Source of the DNA: Nilaparvata lugens
Taxonomy: Eukaryota > Arthropoda > Insecta > Hemiptera > Delphacidae
Direction: 5' to 3'
DNA length: 64,000 nucleotides
NCBI RefSeq assembly: GCF_014356525.2
Contig: NC_052507.1
Span: 2,307,419-2,371,418, forward strand
Positions 13,140 through 24,590 of the stretch are shown in pieces. The translations under genes and the position numbers were made by a program. How positions within the stretch are numbered: the first letter of the stretch is position 1; every line of letters starts with the position of its first letter. The notes beneath the pieces were generated by a model. That model had not been told where the DNA came from, did no database searches, and saw only the letters and a program-made list of their open reading frames with translations.

Positions 13140-13672
13140 TTGAAATGAGCTGCTTTTAAATTAATAAAACAAAATAAAACTTGAAGCACCCTTTATTTAT
13201 TAAAAAACTTAAAATAGTTGAACAACTAGTTTCGGTTCTAAAACCATCTTCCACCAAGAAATTAATAAAACAAAATAAAACTTGTAGCACGCTTTATTTA
13301 TTAAAAAACTTAAAATAGTTGAACAACTAGTTTCGGTTCTAAAACCATCTTCCACCAAGATGGTTTTAGAACCGAAACTAGTTGTTCAACTATTTTAAGT
13401 TTTTTAATAAATAAAGGGTGCTACAAGTTTTATTTTGTTTTATTGATGAATGTTTGTATACCAAACATGCCAATTTTCCACCAAGAAATTAATAAAACAA
13501 AATAAAACTTGTAGCACGCTTTATTTATTAAAAAACTTAAAATAGTTGAACAACTAGTTTCGGTTCTAAAACCATCTTCCACCAAGATGGTTTTAGAACC
13601 GAAACTAGTTGTTCAACTATTTTAAGTTTTTTAATAAATAAAGGGTGCTACAAGTTTTATTTTGTTTTATTG
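13140..13672. repeat. Array of large perfect palindromes
   Basis: Two hairpins (13263-13441 and 13486-13671) have arms of about 85-90 bp around ggttctaaaaccatcttcca with almost no loop. A third, left-only arm lies at 13157-13262. The spacer tgtttgtataccaaacatgc follows each hairpin. A divergent relative lies at 4790-4905. Confidence 0.85.
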
Positions 13673-13706
13673 ATGAATGTTTGTATACCAAACATGCCAA
13701 TTTTAG

Positions 13707-14327
13707 AATAGATTGGAATCGTTTTATGTGATTCATATTTTATTGTATTGTACTGATACTGATCTTAGTGTTTTTGTAATTGTTTGACTTACTTTGGTGT
13801 TAAAAATTGACAAACTCCATGTGAGAATATTATTCCCATGACCAAAAAAATTATATTTTACTCACTGCATTTTGTATACTTTATTGTAATTATATGGCAA
13901 AGAAATAGATGTTTTACCAGTTAGTTTGAGGTACGACTCCAGGATTGTTAGCAACTGAGTTGAACATTTTTAAATTTTCAGATTTATAACAAAGTTTAAT
14001 ATTTATCTAATTTTTTGGACAAATTTTATTTTTTACATGTGTTCATCAAATAGTTTTAAAGCTTTAAGAACGAAAGGTTTTCTTTGGAAGTGAATTTTTC
14101 ATGAATAAATTTCAAAGGCAGGATTTTGAATATATTCCAATGGGTGTGTTATTGTGCATTACATTATGAGTAAATTTTGAATTCTCTATTTTAAGCTAAG
14201 TTTCTGTAGGCCGGACACAGCAATGTCTCCCGGCTACATAGGCCAAACAAGTTATTGACTCTTGAATGTTTTCAATTTTTGTATTGGCCTATGAGTGCAT
14301 AGGCATAATTATATATATATATATTAT

Positions 14328-14372
<45 letters not shown>

Positions 14373-14527
14373 CTCTCTCTTATTAGAAGACATTTTCTCT
14401 CTCTTAGAAGTATATATATACTTCAGAATTCCTGTCATCCTCCAGGGAAGTGGTGTAATCAGCGTTGATTGTAATATTTTAATGCTATATTTTATCTATG
14501 ATTTTGTCTACTTGATTGAAACTCTAA
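13707..14527. other. AT-rich DNA, AT microsatellite and exon relic
   Basis: A TA microsatellite spans about 14311-14366. Apart from the exon relic (13918-13947, 14426-14474), nothing was recognised. Confidence 0.5.
13918..14474 (-). pseudogene. Decayed, split copy of the receptor's cytoplasmic exon end
   Basis: On the minus strand 14474-14426 can be read TTSLEDDRN, matching the tail exon with mostly synonymous differences (TCC/TCA, GAT/GAC, AAT/AAC). About 480 bp on, 13947-13918 reads NPGVVPQTN followed by a donor-like gtaaaa, matching NPDVIPQTT|gtaaaa. The two pieces abut the same point of the real exon, as if an insertion had split the copy. There is also a 4-nt gap upstream of TSLEDDRN, and an extra A before the donor changes the exit phase. 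The copy is therefore probably nonfunctional. It lies downstream of the real exon and is separated from it by a PIF/Harbinger-like element. Divergence of roughly 20% suggests it is older than the Ig4b duplicate. Confidence 0.65.
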
Positions 14528-15562
14528 GGGCCGTTTGCACAGTATAGATTGCTAAACTCGATTAAGTTAATCGAGTTTAAGTTAATCTGAAAGTTTATAC
14601 TTGAATCCGGTTTCTCAGTGCATTTATTAATCCAGTTTAAGTTAAACTAGTTTAGCGTTAAGTTGGTGATAGAATGTCATTGTTTATAATATCAGGAATT
14701 TTTACAGGAAATTTGTTATTTGTTTACAAACCATCAGTAAATTGAGGTTATGTAGTGACTATTTCCTTGTTCAAAATCCACAGAGCTGTAAGCTGTACGG
14801 TGATAAAGTAAAAAGCGATCAAGAAATTCTCCAAAAAAAAAAAGAAATGCTATATTACTATTAGATACAAACTTATATTTATCAGGCACCAACAAATTTT
14901 AATTAATTTTAGAATTTTTTAAAAAAGCGATATTGTTACGCTTAAATCTACTACGGTCTTCCTCGTTTATTAGAAATCTCTCGAAAGCAAAATATCCCAG
15001 TAATGTGTTATTAAAAATATGTTTCCTAATCAAAGACCACTGTTAAAAATTATTGTCTTATTTTTTATCAAGTGGTTTATTTAATCGAATACTGGATTGT
15101 CAGTTGCTTTACTCAAGCAAAACCGTTAAGGAAATTCTCTATCATCCCAGAAATTTAAATCATTCGTTTTTGCCCAATTTTTCTCAGTTTTAAGATTTCT
15201 TCGCAGTCATCTTTATCAATCGCATCAAAAACTCCTATCAATTCCTCCATCATAATTATTTTTACATTCAAAAAATAATTCACTATAACCTAAATTAATA
15301 TTATCATCGTCTACAGAGGCATTAAAAACAACCGTAGAAAAATAATTTACTATCAGCTGTTTTCCCATCAAATCTTTACAGATGTCATGTTAATCCAAAT
15401 TATTTGGTTTAAACCTCCTGCTTTGGAGGTTCAAACTTTACCAGAGTTTAAACTCAATACAGAGTTTAAACTGATACTGTGCAAACGGAATTTTAGTTTA
15501 AACCAAGAAGAGCCCAGATTTGGTTTAAGCTTTAGCTTAAACTTACACTGTACAAGCGACCC
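14528..15562. mobile_element. PIF/Harbinger-like TIR element, 1,035 bp
   Basis: The ends gggccgtttgcacagtata and tacactgtacaagcgaccc are imperfect inverted repeats, flanked by TAA on both sides (14525-14527 and 15563-15565). The subterminal regions are rich in gtttaaac-type palindromes. No transposase is visible. Confidence 0.75.
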
Positions 15563-15607
15563 TAAGGCGAATAAATTGAATTTGAAATATTGATATTTCA
15601 ATTTTAC

Positions 15608-15865
15608 CAGTAGTCTGAGGAATGACGTCAGGGTTCCTGTCGTCCTCCAGTGAAGTCGTGGTTGTGATTTGCGTTGATTGCGACTTTTCCAACACCTTCA
15701 CCCCTCTCCCACCCTGCCCCGCCGCAGCCCCCTCCGGCCGCTTGCGTCGGCTGCGGCGTCGCCTGCGTACAGTGCGGACCGCAAGCAAAGCTAGCAGACC
15801 GGACAGCAGCGCTACGCCCGCCAACGCGCCAAACAGCAGCGGGTCGCTGCCTGACAGTCCTTCGT
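15608..15865 (-). CDS. Sidestep-family receptor, transmembrane and proximal cytoplasmic exon
   Basis: The acceptor is cattttcgacag| and the donor ACTG|gtaaaa; the 258 nt run phase 1 to 1, in frame with the FN3 exon. It encodes DEGLSGSDPL, a hydrophobic membrane span LLFGALAGVALLSGLLALLA, then a very basic stop-transfer VRTVRRRRRSRRKRPEG, a Gly/Ala-rich stretch, and SLEDDRNPDVIPQTT. NPDVIPQ shortly after the membrane is a recurring Side-family motif. The topology is type I, with Ig and FN3 domains outside. The donor in phase 1 implies at least one more tail exon. I could not find it in the 15.6 kb to the left, so it is probably beyond the window. The exon is strikingly GC-rich against its surroundings. 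A decayed, split copy of its end lies at 13918-14474. Confidence 0.85.
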
Positions 15866-16117
15866 CTGTCGAAAATGAAAAAGAGTAACTGTGAACGAAA
15901 TTACTGTTTTGATAAACTGGAGCCTGATACTATTATGTCATACATACATATAGATTTCACATTATCTTGATTGAATTGCATTGTTATAATATTATAGTTT
16001 AGCCATTATAACGTGGACCTTACTATAGTGTGATACTATAACAATCAACATAAAAAAGAACTGGGTCATCAATGGATGAACTGAAGTTTCATAGTTTTTC
16101 ATTGTGTAAGATTTAAT

Positions 16118-16326
16118 AGGCTCAACTCACACTTATGCGATGCAAGTCGAGAAGAGACTCCGACTCTAGTCTCTTCTCGACGCAGCATGTGTTTTCAAAT
16201 GGTGACACTCAGACCAGTCGACTCTTGTCTCCGCGACGTCACCATTTGAAAACACAAGCTGCGTCGAGAAGAGACTAGAGTCGCAGTCTCTTTTCGACCT
16301 GAGTCGCGTAAGTGTGAGTTGAGCCT
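16118..16326. mobile_element. 209-bp palindromic MITE
   Basis: The ends are aggctcaactcacacttatg and cgtaagtgtgagttgagcct. Long near-perfect arms contain gactctagtctcttctcgac. It is flanked by TAAT on both sides. Confidence 0.85.
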
Positions 16327-16420
16327 TAATGGGATGATAATTAATGGTTAGTCTCTGAGACCAGTTTGAGACTATGACAATCAAAATAAAAGATATTTCT
16401 TATACATACAAAATTACATA

Positions 16421-17105
16421 CAGAGTGTCCCAAAATTAAAGTGCCAAACTTCGGGAATAGATTCTATGGATCAAAACAAAGAGAAAACGTGGAATAATTT
16501 TTTTTCCTAAAACGCTCCATTTACGAGATATTTGCCTTTCTGTATTTTTTACAAAATAATTTTCATCTTCAAACTTTTTCAACCGATCGCTATAAAAATC
16601 GGTAGGCATGTTCAAATAAGAGAGATGAACTGTAGAAGAAATATTCAACTTGGTCCAATTCGAAAATTCAAAATGGCAGCCATTTTAAACTTTTAATCCA
16701 AATTTGCGGGAGAACGGTGATAGAGAAATTTACCAAGAACAATTTTTTTTAGAAAATCTCATTTACAATCAGTCAACACCAAAATGAGAATCGGACAAAG
16801 CATAACAGAGATACAATGAAATGTGTGTTAAGAGGAAAGTTTGGATTGAAAGTTTAAAATGGCCGCCATTTTGAATTTTCGAATTGGACAAAGTTGAATA
16901 TTTTTCTACAGTTCATCTCTCTTATTTGAACATACCTACCGATTTCTATAATGATCGGTTGGAAAACTTTGAAGATAAAAATACAAAATGGCTAATATAT
17001 CGTAAAGAAGTGGTTTAGGAAAAAAATTTATTCCACATTTTCTCTTTGTTTTGACCGATAGAACCTATTCCCGAATTTGACACTTTAATTTTGGGATACT
17101 CATTG
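16421..17105. mobile_element. Mariner-like long-TIR element, 685 bp
   Basis: The ends cagagtgtcccaaaattaaa and tttaattttgggatactcat are inverted, with arms of more than 200 bp (both contain the aaaatgg.(a/c)gccatttt motif). TA flanks both sides (16419-16420, 17106-17107). The interior is non-coding. Confidence 0.8.
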
Positions 17106-17228
17106 TAAGTACATTGAATTTAACAAACATAGAAGCCTCTTATGTTTTCCATGGGAAGTAAATGTTAAACGGGTACTTTTAGATTTTTGTGTAGCTTGAT
17201 TCTAGTATAATATTATTCAATTACGTAC

Positions 17229-17573
17229 CAAAAGTACGTTGGTGCTGATGCAACGTATCACCGAGCGTATGCAGTACAACCACCGCTTGGTCACTGCTTC
17301 GACCTTTGCCGTTGCTCGAGTACACAGTGACCGTGTGTCGGGCACCCGGCAGGAGGCCCCTCAACGCGAACACCGGTTGTACGCGACTGGACACATTTGC
17401 CGCCAATCGCGTCCCGCTAGCCGTTTCTTGCCGCGACGCGGAAGCGGTTTCCGTCCGCACTTCCGCCACAAACACCTGCGGTAGACCGCCGTCAAAACTG
17501 CGGGAGCACCGCACTTCCGCCCAAGTCTGACTCACGTTTGTCGCTGAGCAGTTGTAGGGCGCGTCTGGTTTAC
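17229..17573 (-). CDS. Sidestep-family receptor, fibronectin type III exon
   Basis: This exon follows the acceptor tttccag| and encodes a membrane-proximal FN3 domain. It begins GKPDAPYNCSATNVSQTWAE, continues VRCSRSFDGGLPQVFVAEV, and ends around LLPGARHTVTVYSSNGKGRS. The GKPDAP...C start, the FDGGLPQ.F..EV stretch and the 'L.PG..Y.V.VYS.N.KG.S' end are FN3 hallmarks in Side proteins. NCS and NVS are sequons. The end shown uses the donor TTTG|gtacgt, which gives 345 nt, phase 1 to 1. A second donor, CTCG|gtgata, would end the exon at 17262 (312 nt, the same phase), so the two choices differ by 11 codons. I prefer gtacgt because it is closer to consensus and because Side proteins keep a few residues after the HTL motif. 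Confidence 0.87.
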
Positions 17574-18615
17574 CTGGAAATTATCAAAATATGTCATCAC
17601 ATTGGCAAAATTCATTCCCATTCATGGATATTTGCAAAAATGGTCAACAAATTAATAACATTATGGATTTTTGCAAAAATGATCAAAAATTAAAATCGCT
17701 CAAACTCTCAGTAGTCCAGTCACTATATACATTGGTGCATGCAATTTATATTGTAGTTACGATTTTTTAATATATTATTTGGGTACATAAGAGAAGTCCA
17801 GAACCTATTTCTTCATGCAAAATTTCCTTGTGCTAGATACAGAGTGGCCCAAAAACCTCGTTTTTTCGGCTCATTCTCCAGTTTTCAGCTATTTCTGCCA
17901 AATCTCGTAATCGGACAGAAAAATTTGCTCTCGCCTTTTTTTAGATTAAACACTTCTGAATAAAATGAGATCATTCGGAACTCTCTATCTCCAGTGAGTA
18001 CAAAGTTATGATTTTTCAAAAATGAGTGAAATTTGAAGGAAAAATAAATTTTGATGAATTACAGTTTTTGATCAACAATATCTTCAGTTTGTTAACATTT
18101 AGATGTATAATTCAAAATCCCTCTGGGCGTATTTTTGAGCTCTACAATCTGAAATCAGGGAGAGCGCTCTATCTCAAATAAATTTCCAGGTACACCTGAC
18201 AACAATGCTCCTTGTATTGTGAAAAACACCCAATTTTCAGCTTCAACCATCATCACCAACTAAATTGTCCTCACATTGATATTTCGCACAATGACATAAG
18301 TTCATGTGATCATGTTCTATGAGAATCACCCGTTAGATGCACTTCATTTCAGTATTTCCTAGTGGAGAGGCGCGCTTGAGGACACCTCAAGGATCAAAAT
18401 TTCAAACACACATAACTTTTGACGCAATGCTCAGATTTCATCGTACTACACTTCATTCTTCTCGGCTTGTTAGGGCGGTCCAAAATCATGCATCATAAGT
18501 CAAAATCGGTCAAAGAATGAAAAATTTATTGTTGAGTGTACTTAAACCCATATTCCAATACACAAAAAATGGCCAATTTCTATATTCAAAAATATATTAA
18601 AAAGTTAGAACTACA
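17574..18615. other. Repeat-like intron sequence
   Basis: The phrase atatgtcatcacattgg (17588) recurs at 19107 and 20260. A mariner-like single end, cagagtggcccaaaaacc, starts near 17840. No gene. Confidence 0.5.
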
Positions 18616-19023
18616 ATAGTTATTTGTGCAACTAGTGCGCAAAGTGACAGTTTGCTGCACCGAAAGAAACGTTTACGCCCGAGCCGTAGGCGAGGGCGGA
18701 ATGGTTTCTTGAGTGCAGCAGCAAACCTTAATCCTAAAATCCTAAAGTCCTCGCTGTCCTTGGTTATAATATATGATGAATAATAATTAGCGCGTTGTGC
18801 TTGGTTGCACCTCTGCTCACTATAGCAGCCACAGCAGTCACTGTTTACCAACTTCATTTTGATTTTGCTGCACTGTTGCTCCATATAACCTACTAAGTAT
18901 TTTGCGTTGCCATGTTGCAAATCTGGAGTGCAGAAAAATTTTTCCCGCACTAGAGCGGAAAAGTGATTCTTTGCGTTCTGTAATCAGTGCAGCAATGGAC
19001 ACTTTTCAACGTAACTGTAGGAA
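18616..19023. mobile_element. Element Z copy 1 (internally deleted)
   Basis: It runs from atagttatttgtgcaactag to aacgtaactgtaggaa and matches the copies at 36268-36803 and 54284-54806 (reverse). The ends are defined by the empty site at 37697. Confidence 0.8.
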
Positions 19024-19417
19024 ATATAAATTGCAAGCACACCCCCTTTTTATGTCTATATTGACTGGACTACAGGAATGATAGCACTTGACGAGATGAA
19101 CAATAATATGTCATCACATTGGCGAAATTCTCTCCTATTCCTGTGTTAAAAGCATTTGAAGATGAGTGATTTCTCTGATCTGAGAGTGGAGGAAACATTT
19201 TATTTTTCAGTGAATAACTCACCCTGTATTTTAGCGAAACATCTCATATTATAGCACGACACTTGTTAGGTCAACCTCTATCCATAGCCCCAATATCAAC
19301 CAAATCTGGGAGATGTGCCTTTTTCACGAAATCCATCATGGATTTTTGAAAAATGGTCAACAATAAAAGTTGCTCATACTCTCAGGAATGATAGTACTTG
19401 ACGAGAGACCAATAAAT

Positions 19418-20257
19418 GGGCCATATGAATAAAGCTGAGCATTTGCTCATAATTCTAAAATATGGAGCATTTGCTTCATTTCCTATGAATAAACGTGAGC
19501 AAAACCTTTTGCTCATGCTCATCAAAAAAATAGTTTGAGCATTTGCTCAAAATTGTATGAATAAACTAGAGCATTTGCTCAACTTTTGAAGCAAATGCTT
19601 CAAAAAAGGTGAGTCTAGCTTATCACCTTTTATAGTAAAATGGCTCAACTAATTCGTATGATGAAGAGGAAACTATAACAGCTACGATCACAACCAATAG
19701 TTGAGAACTATAAAGCTCTTTTTAGATTCAAGCATGATATATAATTATATATCACAATTATTCCTACTGAAGAATAAATACAAAAGCTACCTGTTTTAAA
19801 GAGTCATCACAAAATAGGAAATAGGCATTTAAGAAGATGAGAGTGTAGACGATTATAAGAAGGCTATTGATATTATAAGAATATGCTGAAGATTATTATA
19901 GAGATGACATTTTTTCACGATATTATTCAAAATTCTAAACTCAACTAACCTAAAACTCATAAATAGAAAACAGATCAGACGACGCAAACACAAGCGGTGC
20001 ACCCTACTTGCATATTTAGCGCTTCCGTGAGCTATAAAAACAAAGTAAGGCTACAAAAGTGTATCAGCTGATCAAAAATCTTTAAAATACGTGAGCATTT
20101 GCTCCAGAGTTCAGGAGCATAAGGTAAGAGTATAAGGTAAAGTTTATTCATATCAAAATGAGCAAATGCTTTTTCTTCTACCTTTTGCTCATGAGCAAAA
20201 CCTTATGCTCAATGCTTTTGCTCATGAGCATTTGCTCTGGTTTTATTCATATGGGCC
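19418..20257. mobile_element. TIR element Y, copy 1 (~840 bp)
   Basis: The ends gggccatatgaataaagc and ggttttattcatatgggcc are inverted. Both subterminal regions are dense in gagcatttgctcat-type motifs. Confidence 0.8.
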
Positions 20258-20654
20258 AATATGTCATCACATTGGTGAAATTCTCTCCTATACTTGAGTT
20301 ATAAGCATTAGAAGATGAGTGATCTCTCTGATCTGAGAGTGGAGGAAACATTTTATGTTTCAGTGAATAAATCTTACACAATTCATAATAGTTGAAGCAT
20401 TCCATAAACCTCTACAAAATGGTTCTACTGATCCGTAAAAAGGATTTCTCACTTGAATCAAATGACTGCTGACTCATTTTCTTCAAAGTTAAGTCAAGTG
20501 AAATTTGTCCAAATAAGCTTGTTTTTCAAGCTCAATTTGGAAGATCATTCACTTTACAAAAGCTTGGCAAGTACTGTATAAATATGATAACATGATATCT
20601 GAAAATTGTTCTTATAGAAAATCAATACTGCTCAAAGTCTTAATAAAAACAAGC

Positions 20655-23398
20655 AGATAATTGTAGACTTTGACATTCAGATTGGCCAAGTTTCAAAGTG
20701 TGCTAAAACAGCTGATCAAAAAACTTTTCATCATTTGCGTTTATTATTCAATAATTAAAACATTTATAAGAAATCATCTTATTGTCATTTGAAAGAATAA
20801 AAAAGTATAAACTCAACCTCCCACTTAATTGAACATAATCTTTTAGGTTATTTAAACAAATCAGAATAAAAAATTAAAATACTTGGACAATTTCCTGATA
20901 TTCAGGTTACCTTAGTTCTGCTAGAGCTATGACCTTCCCCTTTTTTGCTTTTGGAAGTGCTTAATAAACGATTATACTCATATGTATATTGTTTATTTTT
21001 GTGTGTGGCGAAAAATAGCGTTTGCACCATGGGCAAAAATGTTTTTTCGCCCCACTTGAATATAATGTCCTATACTTTTAAACGAGCAACTTCTGTTTAT
21101 ATGTTTAGATGTTTATATGTTTTCGCCACACTTGGATGTAATGAGCTGGTTTTCATGCGTCATATGGAGGCCGAAAATGATTGTTTTCTGACCAGGCCGG
21201 TAAAATTTTTACGGCCCTAGGGCTGTAAAATAACCTTGAAGTCAGCTGATTCTGATTTGATGTGAACGGGTTTACAAAATAGTTTATGAAACGGAATCAG
21301 TTTATGCTTCTAGAATTGAATAAAGTATTCTGCAATAGGATACTATAATTTTATTTGGATGAATGAAATAGAGATAAGATAGTCTATATATTATAAACTA
21401 TTCAAATTCGATTTTCAGAATAGGATAGAACTTCTAGCCTAAACTTCCGAAGTCGACAACAACAAGCATTGTAGACTTTGACATTCAGATTGGCCAAGTT
21501 TCAAAGTGTGCTAAAACAGCTGATCAAAAATTTTTTCATCATTTGTGTTCATTATTCAATAATTAAAACATTCATAATAATATCATCTTATTGTCATTTG
21601 AAAGAATAAAAAAGTATAAACTCAACCTCCCACATAATTGAACATCATCTTTTAGGTTATTTAGACAAATCAGAATAAAAAATTAAAATACTTGGACAAT
21701 TTCCTGATATTCAGGTTACCTTAGTTCTGCTAGAGCTATGACCTTCCCCTTTTTTGCTTTTGGAAGTGCTTAATAAACGATTATACTCATATGTATATTG
21801 TTTATTTTTGTGTGTGGCGAAAAATAGCGTTTGCACCATGGGCAAAAATGTTTTTTCGCCCCACTTGAATATAATGTCCTATACTATTAAACGAGCAACT
21901 TCTGTTTATATGTTTAGATGTTTTCGCCACACTTGGATGTAATGAGCTGGTTTTCATGCGTCATATGGAGGCCGAAAATGATTGTTTTCTGACCAGGCCG
22001 GTAAAATTTTTACGGCCCTAGGGCTGTAAAATAACCTTGAAGTCAGCTGATTCTGATTTGATGTGAACGGGTTTACAAAATAGTTTATGAAACGGAATCA
22101 GTTTATGCTTCTAGAATTGAATAAAGTATTCTGCAATAAGATACTATCATTTTATTTGGATGAATGAAATAGATATATGATATATATTATAAACTATTCA
22201 AATTCGATTTTCAGAATAGGATAGAACTTCTAACCTAAACTTCCGAAGTCGACAACAACAAGCATTGTAGACTTTGACATTCAGATTGGCCAAGTTTCAA
22301 AGTGTGCTAAAACAGCTGATCAAAAAACTTTTCATCATTTGCGTTTATTATTCAATAATTAAAACATTTATAAGAAATCATCTTATTGTCATTTGAAAGA
22401 ATAAAAAAGTATAAACTCAACCTCCCACATAATTGAACATCATCTTTTAGGTTATTTAGACAAATCAGAATAAAAAATTAAAATACTTGGACAATTTCCT
22501 GATATTCAGGTTACCTTAGTTCTGCTAGAGCTATGACCTTCCCCTTTTTTGCTTTCGGAAGTGCTTAGTAAACAAATATTCTCATATATTTATTGTTTAT
22601 TTTTGTGTGTGGCGAAAAATAGCGTTTGCACCATGGGCAAAAATGTTTTTTCGCCCCACTTGAATATAATGTCCTATACTTTTAAACGAGCAACTTCTGT
22701 TTATATGTTTAGATGTTTTCGCCACACTTGGATGTAATGAGCTGGTTTTCATGCGTCATATGGAGGCCGAAAATGATTGTTTTCTGACCAGGCCGGTAAA
22801 ATTTTTACGGCCCTAGGGCTGTAAAATAACCTTGAAGTCAGCTGATTCTGATTTGATGTGAACGGGTTTACAAAATAGTTTATGAAACGGAATCAGTTTA
22901 TGCTTCTAGAATTGAATAAAGTATTCTGCAATAAGATACTATCATTTTATTTGGATGAATGAAATAGATATATGATATATATTATAAACTATTCAAATTC
23001 GATTTTCAGAATAGGATAGAACTTCTAACCTAAACTTCCGAAGTCGACAACAACAAGCATTGTAGACTTTGACATTCAGATTGGCCAAGTTTCAAAGTGT
23101 GCTAAAACAGCTGATCAAAAAACTTTTCATCATTTGCGTTTATTATTCAATAATTAAAACATTTATAAGAAATCATCTTATTGTCATTTGAAAGAATAAA
23201 AAAGTATAAACTCAACCTCCCACTTAATTGAACATAATCTTTTAGGTTATTTAAACAAATCAGAATAAAAAATTAAAATACTTGGACAATTTCCTGATAT
23301 TCAGGTTACCTTAGTTCTGCTAGAGCTATGACCTTCCCCTTTTTTGCTTTTGGAAGTGCTTAATAAACGATTATACTCATATGTATATTGTTTATTTT
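20655..23398 (+). repeat. Tandem array of four ~800-bp units
   Basis: The landmark ttgtagactttgacattcag occurs at 20661, 21469, 22265 and 23060, giving periods of 808, 796 and 795. The fourth unit is partial. Short frames inside each unit (for example from ctttTGGAAGTGC) are shared between units but look non-coding. A dispersed relative with the same flank (gtgcgaaatatactat) lies at 38815-39655, so the array is an internal amplification of that element family. Confidence 0.9.
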
Positions 23399-23886
23399 TC
23401 TGTGTAGTGAAAAATAGTGTTCGCAACACGGGCAAAAAATAATGTTTTTTCCGGCTCTCAATCTTTTCTAGTCGATCTTTTCAATCTTTTCAATCATTTC
23501 GAGCCGGAAAAGTCTCATTTTCTGCCCTAGGTGCGAAATATACTATTCCAGCTCTCAAACTTTTCTAGTCCTCGGCCTACGGCCTCGGACTTGAAAACCG
23601 ATTCCGAGCCGGAAAAATCTCATTTTCTGCTCTAGGTGCGAAATTACTATTTAGTAAAAGAATATGGGTTTCTGTTTTTTTACATTCTTGAATTCTTCCG
23701 GTCTTTCTGATTACAATTGTTTATAATATACATCAGTTTGAGCTTTGTTTTGACGAATAAAAATTAATTTTTGATACCTCTGCACTGAAAAATTATTTTA
23801 AGGTCTGGATGTTTTGAAAAAAAAATTAAAAAAATTATTTTATTTTATATTGGAAAATGCCTATATATATATATATTATATATATA

Positions 23887-23934
<48 letters not shown>

Positions 23935-24070
23935 TATTTTTATGTGTGGCAAAATATAGCGTTCGCACTACGGGCAAAAATGATATTCCGGCTCTCAATC
24001 TTTTCTTTTGAAAACCGATTTCGAGCCGGAAAAATCTCATTTTCTGCTCTAGGTGCGAAATATACTATTG
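23399..24070. repeat. Continuation of the array element plus AT microsatellite
   Basis: The phrases gagccggaaaagtctcattt and ctaggtgcgaaa recur twice or more. A TA microsatellite spans about 23862-23931. Confidence 0.7.
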
Positions 24071-24206
24071 TAGGAGAAGAATTTTAATATACTATTGTAG
24101 GAGAAGAATTTTAATAGTCTCTGGACAATACATGATCAATACTAATTTTCCTAATAATGTAAGCTATTTTTCAATTACATTTTCTTTAGGATAATCAATA
24201 ATTCAC

Positions 24207-24497
24207 CTGCAGGCACAATATGGAATACACAAGGCACCGCTTGGGAGCCTAGCGAGTTCCGAGCCCAACAGAGCAGCGTGCCGTAGTCGGTCTCGGTCAA
24301 AGGCCTGTAGTTGGCCAGACTGCGGCCAGCTGCAGCTTCAAGGCCTTGCACCGGCCTTGACTGAACAGCTGAGTTGTTGAAGGACCATCGGAACCAAACA
24401 GCTGTTGGGTTGGCGTCTACTGCGCATGCTACCGTCACCTCTTCAAGACGGGCCACGCCGTACACCTTCTGTTGGTTGCTTCGGCAATGTGGTTCAA
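24207..24497 (-). CDS. Sidestep-family receptor, complete Ig domain exon (Ig5)
   Basis: This 291-nt exon (phase 1 to phase 1) has the acceptor gtgttgcag and the donor GCAG|gtgaat. With the incoming T it reads FEPHCRSNQQKVYGVARLEE, then VTVACAVDANPTAVWFRWSF, and ends TDYGTLLCWARNSLGSQ and AVPCVFHIVPAG. VACAV and LLCWA carry the canonical Ig cysteines, with Trp in VWFRW as core. Two further cysteines (EPHC, VPC) flank the domain as in Side proteins. NNS is a sequon. 'YGTLLCWARNS.G.Q..PCVFHIVPAG' is the most diagnostic Side-family stretch in the window. The exon is clearly richer in GC than the surrounding intron. It is flanked on the right by GA-rich repeats and on the left by an AT microsatellite and dispersed repeats. 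Confidence 0.9.
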
Positions 24498-24537
24498 CTG
24501 CAACACATTCGTTCATTCATTCAATTATCTGTTGAAG

Positions 24538-24590
24538 ATAGAAAGAGAGAGAGTGAGTGAGAGAGAGTGAGAGAGAGAGAGAGTGAAGGG
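24538..24590. repeat. GA microsatellite near the Ig5 exon
   Basis: A gagagagtgagagagaga tract about 40 bp from the Ig5 exon acceptor. Confidence 0.9.

Noticed and set aside
15622..15970. Proline- and arginine-rich frames on the plus strand
   Set aside because: They are shadows of the GC-rich transmembrane exon on the minus strand.
17239..17530. Plus-strand frames opposite the FN3 exon
   Set aside because: They are antisense shadows; the minus strand has the FN3 motifs and splice sites.
20945..22737. Repeated frames beginning MLLEVLNKRLYSYVYC or similar
   Set aside because: They are repeated because the ~800-bp unit is repeated. The frames lack a recognised domain and end at different lengths.
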